A stretch of DNA of 64,000 bases from Streptomyces bacillaris (GTDB lineage: Bacteria > Actinomycetota > Actinomycetes > Streptomycetales > Streptomycetaceae), in contig NZ_CP029378.1 of the NCBI RefSeq assembly GCF_003268675.1, positions 7,502,001 to 7,566,000 on the forward strand, in the 5' to 3' direction. The notes under the pieces were generated by a model that worked only from the letters and a program-made list of their open reading frames with translations, made no database searches and was not told where the DNA came from. How positions within the stretch are numbered: the first letter of the stretch is position 1; every line of letters starts with the position of its first letter. Shown piece after piece: positions 1-9,900 of this stretch. A program made the translations under genes and the position numbers.

Positions 1-2
1 CC

Positions 3-863
3 ATCATGTTCACCTTCGACGAGGCCCAGAAGTCCGGCGCCAGCCTCACCCGCCTGGTCGGGGTGCTGGGGGAGCCGGCGGAGCAGCGGCTCGTGGGCGA
101 CGCCTCCGTCGCCCGCGCCGAGGACGTGCCGTACGCGGTCACGGTGGAGAACCTGACCTTCAGCTATCCCGACACCGAGGAACCGGTGCTGCGGGAGGTC
201 GGCCTGTCCATTCCGGCCGGTGGTTCCCTGGCGCTGGTGGGCGCGACGGGGGCCGGCAAATCGACCCTGGCCGCGCTGATCGCCGGTATCGGGACCCCGC
301 AGTCCGGAGCCGTACGCATCGGGTCCCGGGATCTCGCCGGGCTCGACGAGGCCGAGGCACGGTCCCTGGTGAGCATCCTGACCCAGGAGACGCACGTCTT
401 CTCCGGGCCGCTCTCCGACGATCTGCGCCTCGCCGCGCCCGAGGCGAGCGACGAGGAGCTGATGGAGGCGCTGCGGACGGTCGGCGCCGACGGCTGGGTC
501 GAACTGCTCCCCGGCGGACTGCACGCCATGGTCGGGGAGGGCGGTGAGCGGCTGGACGTCACCAAGGTCGCACAAGTCGCACTGGCCCGGCTGGTGTTGA
601 GCCGCTCCCCGGTGGTCGTCCTGGACGAGTCGACCGCCGAGGCGGGCAGCGAGGGCGCCGCCGAGCTGGAGCGTGCCGTCCTGGCCGCCTGCGCGGGCCG
701 CACCACGCTCTTCGTCGCCCACCGGCTGACCCAGGCCATGGCGGCGGACCGGATCGCCGTCCTGGACGCGGGCCGGGTGGTGGAGGAGGGCACACACGAG
801 GAACTGGTGGCGCTCGGGGGCATGTACGCGCGACTGTGGCGTGCGTGGCGCGAAGGCAGTTAG
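3..863 (+). CDS. cchG: ABC exporter, C-terminal part (CchG-like), truncated at window edge
   Basis: Partial gene: the frame is open to the left edge, so the membrane domain and true start lie outside. What remains is the end of the transmembrane domain and a full nucleotide-binding domain. Visible motifs are Walker A GATGAGKST (about bases 235-262), Walker B VVVLDEST with the catalytic Glu, and an H-loop FVAHRL. The ABC signature LSGGQ is replaced by LDVTK (bases 552-566), so this half cannot supply a normal C-loop. It lies directly upstream of the coelichelin synthetase, as cchG does in Streptomyces coelicolor, and its likely partner is CchI (11826-13526), which has the opposite set of defects. 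Inferred role: export of the finished siderophore. The cch name rests on context. Confidence 0.85.
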   Translation: MMFTFDEAQKSGASLTRLVGVLGEPAEQRLVGDASVARAEDVPYAVTVENLTFSYPDTEEPVLREVGLSIPAGGSLALVGATGAGKSTLAALIAGIGTPQSGAVRIGSRDLAGLDEAEARSLVSILTQETHVFSGPLSDDLRLAAPEASDEELMEALRTVGADGWVELLPGGLHAMVGEGGERLDVTKVAQVALARLVLSRSPVVVLDESTAEAGSEGAAELERAVLAACAGRTTLFVAHRLTQAMAADRIAVLDAGRVVEEGTHEELVALGGMYARLWRAWREGS

Positions 864-874
864 GTCAACCTCAG

Positions 875-893
875 TAAGGTCAGGCCAACTTAC
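875..893 (+). promoter_or_regulatory. Iron box (DmdR/DtxR-type operator) before cchH
   Basis: TAAGGTCAGGCCAACTTAC lies 28 bases before the cchH start and matches the actinobacterial iron-box consensus TTAGGTTAGGCTAACCTAA at most positions, including the AGG...GGC...AAC core. A second partial copy, TTAGGTCAACC, overlaps the cchG stop codon at 860-870. Inference: iron-dependent repression of cchH-cchI by a DmdR1-type regulator. Confidence 0.75.
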
Positions 894-920
894 GTACCTT
901 GGAAGGGTGCTGAGTTTTCG

Positions 921-3900
921 ATGACGGGACCGACCGCTCCTCACGTTCTCCTCTCTCCCGCCCACTTCACCTCCGTACGCCGGCGGATCGGCGGCGAGCA
1001 CCACGACCGGACCATCGCCCAGGCGTGTGCCATAGGGCTGGCCTACTGGGCGACGGGCAGCGGCCCCGACGGCATCGACCTCACCCCGGGCACCTCCTTC
1101 GCCGACGTCCTCGGCTGGGTCGACAACGGCGGCGGCGGAAGCCCGGGGTGGGAGGTTGCGGCGGACGGCCTGAGCATCACGGTCCCGGACGGTGTCGAGC
1201 AGGCCGAGGCCCAGCTCGCCCTGGACGACCTGGCCGACTTCCCGGACCGGCCCGTCGCCACCATCGCCCCCTCCAGCATCGCGGCGCGCATCGAGACCCT
1301 CGCCCGGTGGAACGACAACCGGACCGACCGCACCCGCCCCACCGTCGTGGAGCTGTTCCAGGAGCAGGCGCGCGCCAGGCCGGACGCCGTCGCGATCACC
1401 GATGAGCACCGGACCCTGACGTACCGGGAAGTGGACGAGAAGTCCGCCCAGTTGGCCCACCATCTGATCGAGCGCGGACTCACCTCCGAACAGGTCGTCG
1501 GGATCTCCCTCGGCCGCTCCGCCGACATGGTCGTCGGCCTCCTCGCCGTCCTCCGGGCCGGGTGCGCGTTCGTCCCGCTCGACCCCCAGTGGCCCGCCGC
1601 CCGCCGGGCCGTCGTCATCGAGGACGCCCACGTCGTGCTCCAGCTCAGCGGCTCACCCGACGCCGACCCCGCCGAGCCGGACGCCGTCCCCGTCGACCTC
1701 GGCCACTGGGCGTACGGCTCCTGCCCGGCCGAGGCGCCCGAGGTGACCGTCCACGCCACCTCACTGGCGTACACCATCTTCACCTCGGGCTCCACCGGCC
1801 GTCCCAAGGGCGCCATGATCCGCCACGAGGCGATCAGCGAGCGGCTGTTGTGGCAGCGGGAGGAGATCCTGCGGTTCGGCCACGACGACGCGTCCCTCTT
1901 CAAGGCGCCGCTCTCCTTCGACATCTCCATCAACGAGATCTTCCTCCCGCTGGTCTCCGGCGGCAGGCTGGTGATCCTGCGCCCCGGCGGCGAGCGCGAC
2001 CCGCACCATCTGCTGAGCGTGATCGACGAGCAGCGCGTCACCTTCACCTACCTGGTCTCGTCCATGCTGGACGTCCTCCTGGAGATCGAGGCCGGATCCG
2101 GCCGCCTCGACAGCCTGCGTCACGTCTGGTGCGGCGGCGAGGTGCTCACCCCGGAGCTGTACGAGCGGTTCCGCTCCCGCCTCGACATCCCCATGTACCA
2201 CGGCTACGGCCCCGCCGAGACGACCATCGGCGTCTCCCACGTCATCTACCGGGGCGCGGCCGAACGTCTGTCGACCTCGATCGGCCGGGCCAACCCCAAC
2301 ACCCAGCTCTATGTGCTCGACGACGAACTGCGCCCGGTCCCGGTGGGGGTCGGCGGCGAACTGTACGTCGGCGGGCTCCTCCTGGGCCGCGGCTACGTCG
2401 GCGCCCCCGGCCTCACCGCATCCCGCTTCGTCGCCAACCCCTTCGCCACCGACGGCTCCCGCCTCTACCGCACCGGTGACCTGGCCCGGTACGCCCCGGA
2501 CGGCTCCCTGGACTTCCTCGGCCGGGCGGACAACCAGATCAAGATCCGCGGGATGCGGCTGGAGATCGAGGACGTCGAGGCATCCCTCGCCGAACACCCC
2601 CGCGTACGGCACAGCTGTGTCGTCGCCCGGAAGAACAGCGCGGGAGGCACCTACTTGGTGGGGTACGTCATCCCCACGGGCGGCAGTGAGGAACTGACGG
2701 CGGAGGAGGTGACGGCCTGGGCCACCGCCCACATGGTCGAGTACATGGTCCCCGCCCACCTCGTCGTCCTCACCGAGTTCCCGCTCACCGCCAACGGCAA
2801 GATCGACCGCGCCGCCCTGCCCGAACCCGCCCGGCCCACCGGCACCGTCACCGCACCCACCACCGAGAACGAGCGCCTGGTGTGCGCGGCGGTCGCCACC
2901 GTGCTGCGGCTCGACGACGTCGGCGTCGACCAGGACTTCTTCCAGCTCGGCGGCGACAGCATCCTGGCCATCTCCCTGCTGAGCGCCCTGCGGGACGCGG
3001 GCCTCTATGTGACGGCCCGCCAGATCTTCACCCACGGTACGGTCGGAGCCCTGGCGGCCGTGGCGAGCCGCGAGGACGTCGCCACCGTGGACCACGGCGA
3101 CACCGCCACCGGGGCCGTCGTCGGATCACCCATCGTGCAGTGGCTCGGCGAGACCACCGACGCGATCGACGGCTTCGTGCAGTCCGTCGTCCTCAACACC
3201 CCGGCCGGGCTGACCGCCGACGCCCTCGACACCCTCCTGAACGCCCTGCTCCAACGCCACGACATGCTCCGCGCCCGGCTGGTGCGCGGCGCCCGCTGGA
3301 GCTTCGACATCCCCCCGGCCGGACGGGCCAGCGTGGGCTGGCAGGAGAGCGACCGGCCGCTGGAGGAGTGCGTCGAGCGGGCCACCGGGGGGCTCGACCC
3401 GGAGAACGGCGTGATGCTGCGCGCCGTCTGGCGCCGGGAGGCCCGCCAACTGGTCCTGGTCGCCCACCATGTGGTGGTCGACGGCGTGTCCTGGCGGATC
3501 CTGATGGACGACCTCGCCATCGCCTGGCGCCAGTACACCTCGGGCGGCACCGTCGAACTCCCGCCCGTCGGCACGTCGTTCCGGCGCTGGACCCAACTGC
3601 TCGGGCGCACCCCCTTCGACGCGGACCGCGCCCACTTCCGGCGTGCCCTGCCCGGCCCGGACGCGCCGATCGGCCGACGCGCCCTCACCGGGTCCGACAC
3701 CGTGGCCCGGGAGCGGACCCGTACCGTCACCGTCGGCCCCGAGGAGACGGCCGCGCTGATGGGCGAGATCCCCGCCCGGTTCCACGCGGGCGTCAACGAC
3801 GTCCTGCTCACCGCCCTGGCCGTCGCCCTCGCCCGTTGGCGACGCGACCGGGGGCAGGAGCAGACCTTCGCCCACATCGAGCTGGAGGGCCACGGCCGTG

Positions 3901-6900
3901 AGGGGCGGTTCGTCGCGGACGCGGCCGGGTTCGAACCCGAACTCTCGCGTACGGTCGGCTGGTTCACCACCCTCTTCCCGGTGACCGTCGACCCCGGCAC
4001 GGCCCCCGACCTCACTGCCCCCGGCCACCTCGCCGCCGCCCTCAAGGCGGTCAAGGAAGACCTCGCCCGGGTCCCGAGCAACGGCCTCTCCTACGGCGCC
4101 CTGCGCTACCTCACCGACACCCCGCCGACCGCCCCCGCACCCCAGGTGCTCTTCAACTACCTGGGCCGCTTCGACGCGGGAGCCGCCGGGGACTGGCAGC
4201 TCACCGGCACCACCGGCCAGTTGGGCGAGAAGCGCGACCCCAGGATGCGGCTGCCGCGCGCCCTGGAGTTCAACGCCATCGCGGAACCGGACGCGAGCGG
4301 AGCGTACGAACTCGTCACCACCATCTCCTGGCCCGACGGCCTCTTCACCGACGGCGACATCACCACGCTCGGCGGCTACTTCCGCTCGGCCCTGGCCACC
4401 CTCGCCACGCTGGAGGAGGGCGGCCACACCCCCAGCGACTTCCCGCTGGTCCCGCTCACCCAGGCCGACGTCGACGACCTCGACAGCGCGGAGCTGCGGG
4501 ACATCCTGCCGCTCACCCCGCTCCAGGAAGGCCTCTACTTCCACTCGGTCTTCGACGACGACACCACCGGCAGCTACGTCGAGCAGCAGCTGCTCACCCT
4601 GGACGGCGAGGTGGACGCCGACCGGCTCGCGGCGGCGGCCACCCGGCTGCTCACCCTCTACCCCAACCTGGCCGCCCGCTTCACCGCCCTGGCCGACGGC
4701 CGTGTCGTCTCCGTCGTCGAGAGCGGCCGCCGGGCGCCCTTCACCACCCTGGACCGCCCCGCCATCACGGACGACGAGATCCGCGACCTGGCCGAGCGGG
4801 ACCGCCGCGCCGGGTTCGACCTCGCCACCGGCCCCCTCATGCGCTACTCCCTCATCCGCGCCGGAGCCGGCCGCACCGTCCTCGTCCAGACCGTGCACCA
4901 CATCATCGCGGACGGCTGGTCCGTCCCGCCGATGCTCCGCGCCCTGCTGGCCGAGTACCACGCACCGGGCTCCGTGTACCCGGTCGGCGGCTACCGCGAC
5001 TACGTCGGCTGGCTCGCCGGACAGGACCAGGACGAGAGCGACAGGGTGTGGCGCGACGAACTCGCGGAGCTGCCCGGCCCCTCCCTGGTCGCCGAAGGGC
5101 ACACCCCCTCCGAGCAGTTCGCGGATGTCGCCACCGAGCCCGCCGAGGACATCGACATCGCCGCACGCTCGGCGGGCGTCCCCCTCAGCGTGGCCGTCCA
5201 CAGCGCCTGGGCGGTGACCCTGGGCTCCCTCCTGCACGGCCGGGACGTCGTCTTCGGCTCCACCGTCTCCGGACGCGACGCCGATGTCCCCGGCATCCGG
5301 GACATGGTGGGCCTCTTCATCAACACCATTCCCGTACGGGCCCGTTGGTCCGCGACCGACACCGCGTACGACCTGCTCACGGCGGTGAAGGAACACCAGA
5401 GCGCGGTCCTGGCCCACCAGCACGTCTCCCTGGCGAGGATCGGCCGCCAGGCGGCCGGTGCGGGCTCGCTCTTCGACACCCTGGTGGTCTTCGACGTCGC
5501 CACCGACGTGGCCGCCCTGCGCGGCCCGGACGACACCCTCGCCATCACCGACATCGTCAACGAGGGTGCCCCGCACTACCCGTTGACGCTCCTCGTCGAG
5601 CGGTCGCCCGACGGCCGCCCGCGCTTCAACCTGATCTACGACGGAGAGCTGCTGCGCCGGGAGAGCGCCGAGACCATCCTGACCACCTTCACCCGGACCC
5701 TCACCGAGCTGCTCAGCCGCCCGGACGCCCGGGTCGACGAGCTGGCGGCCGGGACGGACCGGGCCCCGGAGCGGGTGACCGCGACCACCCTGGGCGAGCT
5801 GTTCGACACGGCGGCGGACCGCGACCCTGCCGCGACCGCCGTCACCCAGTGCGCCCTGGACGGCTCCACGCGCTCCCTGACGTACGGCGAACTGCGTTCC
5901 GAGAAGGACGCGTTGGCCTCCGTACTGCGTGCGGCCGGGGTCCGCCCCGGGCAGCGGGTCGCCGTTGCCGTCCCGCGCTCCCTGGAGCAGGTCGCCGCCC
6001 TCGTCGCCGTCGTCACCGCCGGAGGCGCGTACGTACCGCTCGACCTCGCCTACCCGGACGAACGGCTGGAGTACATCCTCACCGACGCCGCCCCGCAGGT
6101 CGTCCTGGTCGGCCGGGAGCAGCGCGACCGCTTCACCCGGCTGCTGGACCGGGCCGGGGTGGACGCCCGGGTGCTCGTCCAGGGCGAGGACGGCCTCCCG
6201 CACGCCGACGCCCCGGCAGCCGTGGCGCGCCCGCAGGACCCCGCGTACGTCATCTACACCTCCGGCTCCACCGGCCGCCCCAAGGGCGTCGTCGTCCCGC
6301 ACTCCGCCGTGGTCACGCTCCTCGCCAACACCCGGCCGGAGATGGACTTCGGGCCGCAGGACGTCTGGGTCCAGTTCCACTCCTTCTCCTTCGACTTCGC
6401 CGTCTGGGAGCTGTGGGGCGCCCTCGTCCACGGCGGCGAGCTGCTGGTGCCGGAGTACGCGCTGACCCGCTCGCCGGTCGACTTCCACCGGCTGGTGCGC
6501 GAGCGCGGGGTGACCGTCCTCAACCAGACCCCCTCCGCCTTCTATCAGTTCATCGAGGCCGACCTGCACGCGGACGGACCGGTCACCGCCCTGCGCCGGA
6601 TCATCTTCGGCGGCGAGGCGCTGGACCTCGGGCGGCTGCGCGGCTGGGTCGAGCGGCACGGCACGACATCGCCCGAGCTGGTCAACATGTACGGCATCAC
6701 CGAGACCACCGTCCACGTCACCCACCGGGTGCTGGACGCACGGGACTTCGCCCACGGGGGAGACGTCAGCCCGATCGGCGGCCCCATCCCCGGTCTGACC
6801 ACCTATCTCCTCGACGACCGGCTCCGGCCGGTGCCACCGGGCCGGGTGGGCGCCATCTATGTCGCGGGCGATCAGCTCTCCCTCGGCTATCTGGGCCGCC

Positions 6901-9900
6901 CCGGACTCACCGCGAGCCGGTTCGTGGCCGACCCGTTCGCCGGTGACGGCTCCCGGATGTACCACACGGGCGACCTCGCCCGCCGGACGCTCGACGGAGA
7001 GCTGGAGTTCGCGGGCCGGGCGGACGACCAGGTGCAGCTGAAGGGGTTCCGGGTCGAGCTGGGCGAAGTGGAGGGCGTGATACGGGAGGTGGACGGCGTC
7101 GTCGATGTCGCCGTCACCGTGGCGGAGAGCGGCGACCACCTCGTCGCCCATGTCGTCGGTGAGGCGCCCGCCGACCTCACCGCCCGCCTCTCCGCCAAGC
7201 TGCCCGTCCACATGATCCCGGGCCGGGTGCTGGCCCTCGACGCACTGCCGCTGACGGTCAACGGCAAGCTCGACCGCAAGGCCCTCACCGAACGCGCCGC
7301 CGCGGAGCAGGACGGCGCCGAAGCCGCTCCCACCGGCTCCCGACTCGCCGCGCTGGTCACCATCTTCGCCGAAGCGCTGCCCGGCGCCACCGTGGACGCC
7401 GACACCGACTTCTTCGGCGCGGGCGGCGACAGCATCGTCGCCATCACCGTCATCAACCGCGCCCGCGCCCTCGGCCTGCCGATCGCCCCCCGGGACGTCT
7501 TCCTCCTCAAGACCCCGCGCGCCCTCGCCGCCCACCTGGCCACCAGCGACCCCGAGACCGCGCCCGCACCGCAGACCCGCCGCGAGGACGGCCCCCTGCC
7601 TCTCACGCCGATCATCCTGCGCCAGCGCGAGCTGGGCGGATCGCTCGACCGGTTCGCCCAGGCCAGGACCCTGGAGGTCCCCGACACCACGGGCCTGCCC
7701 GACATCCGGCGCGCCGCGAACGCCGTCCTGGCCGCCCACCCGGCCCTGCGGCTCCGGCTCCACATCGAGCACGGCGTCTGGGCCCTGCGCACCGAACCCG
7801 CCCGCGAGGCCACGGTCACCACCCCGGACACCACCGACGCCACGGCCGCCGCGAACGAGGCCGCCGGGCGGCTCGACCCCGAGACCGGGAACCTCATCGC
7901 CTTCACCTGGCTGGCGGCGACCCGCACCCTGGTCGTCACCGTGCACCACCTCGCCGTCGACGCGGTGTCCTGGCTGATCCTCCTGGACGACCTGACCACC
8001 GCCCTCGCCGGTTCCGCCCTGCCGCCCCCGACCACCCCGTACGCCGAGTACGCCGAGGCCCTCGCCCTACGCGCGGCCGAGTCGGCCGACGGGCTCGGGC
8101 ACTGGATCACCACCCTCCAGGCCCCGGCACCGCTCCCCGCGCCCACCGGGCTGAGGGAGACCGCCGTCACCCTCCCGCCCGACGTCAGCGACCTGGTCAC
8201 CCGCAGCGCCCCCGCCGCGCTCGGCGTCGGCCTCACCGAACTGCTCTGCGGCGCCCTGCGCACCGCGCTCACCCAGGTCCAGCCGGACCCCACCGACCTG
8301 GCGATCGACCTGGAGCGCCACGGCCGCGTCCCGGCGGCGGACCACCACGACTACACCCGCACCGTCGGCTGGTTCACCTCCATCGCCCCCGTCCGCCTCA
8401 CCCCGCACACCGACCCCGTGGCCGCCGCCCGCGAGGTCGCCGCCCGCCAGCCCGACGAGCAGGGCCATGTGGCATACGGCCGGCTCCGCCACCTCAACGC
8501 GCAGACGGCACCCCTCCTCACCGCCCGCCCCCAGGTGCTCTTCAACTACCTCGGCCGCGGCGGCGAGTCGCAGGCTCTCCACATCACCGGCGGTGAGCAG
8601 CACAGCCCGTACGCCGTGGAGGTCAACGCCTGGACCGACGAGGCCACCGGCAGCCTCCACGCGGCCTTCACCCTCGCCGCGGGCATTCCCGACGCGATCA
8701 CCGAGCACTGGCTCACCGCCCTCACCCTGATCTCCACCGCCGCCGCGACCGCCGAGCGCACGGCCCCGGTCACCCCGCTCCAGCGCGGCCTGTTCTTCCA
8801 GGCCCAACTGGCGGGCGCGGCCGGGCACTACGTGGCGCAGAGCTACTTCACCTTCGACCGGCGCCTGGACACCGACGCTCTGGCCGAGGCGATGGCGTAC
8901 GTCATCGCCCGCCACCCGGTCGTCGGCGCCGGGTTCACCACCGACGACGACGGCAACCCGGTCCAACTCCTCAAGGCAGGACGCCGCGTCGACGTCCGCA
9001 CGGTCCAACTGGTCACGGACACCGAGGTGGACGACCTCCGCACCCGCGACCGCGAGCGCGGCTTCGACCCGGGCGAGCCGCCGCTGATCCGGGTGACCGT
9101 GGTCCGGATGCCCGACGGCCGGGACGGGCTGCTGCTCAGCTACCACCTGCTGCTCTGGGACGGCTGGTCCCGGGAGATCGTGCTGCGGGACCTGTTCGAC
9201 GCGTACGAGGCCGTCGTGGCGGGTCAACCGTGGGACGCGACCCCGGCCGTGCCGGGCTTCGAGGAGTACGCGCGGGCGCTCGCCGCCAGGGACCACGTCG
9301 CGTCGGAGCGCTTCTGGGCGGACCACCTGGCCGGTCTCGCGGGGCCCACGCTGCTCGCCGGACCCGCCCCGGTCCTCGGCGAGGAGCTGCCGAGCCCGCT
9401 CGTGGAGACCCTCTCCGCCGAGCTGACGGAGGCGCTGAAGGAGGCGGCCCGGGTCCACGGCGTCACCCTGAACTCGGTGCTGACCGGGGCGTTCGGCCTG
9501 CTGCTCGGGGCCCGTACCGGACGGAGCGACGCCGTCTTCGGTGTGACCGTATCGGGCCGGGAGGGCGAGGGGCACGGCGACATCGTCGGCGTACTCCTCA
9601 ACACCGTGCCGATGTGGACCCGGGCCCGGCCCGACGAGACGGTCGGCGCCTATCTGTCGGGTGTGCAGGCGGCCCGGGTGGCGGCGATGGACCACGAGCA
9701 CCTGGGGCTCGGGGAGATCCAGCGGGCTGCCGGCCACGACACCCTCTTCGACAACCTCTTCGTCCTCCAGAACTTCCTGGACCTGGACGCCTTCGCCGCG
9801 ATGAACGCCCGCCACGGCATCACCTCGGTCCGGGCGGACGACTCCACGCACTACCCGTACACCTGGGTCGTCACCCCCGGCGACCGGCTCACCGTCAAGC

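Noticed and set aside
3126..7949. 1,607-codon open frame opposite the synthetase gene
   Set aside because: Antisense shadow of cchH: no domain motifs, low-complexity Gly/Val/Arg composition typical of the reverse frame of GC-rich genes.
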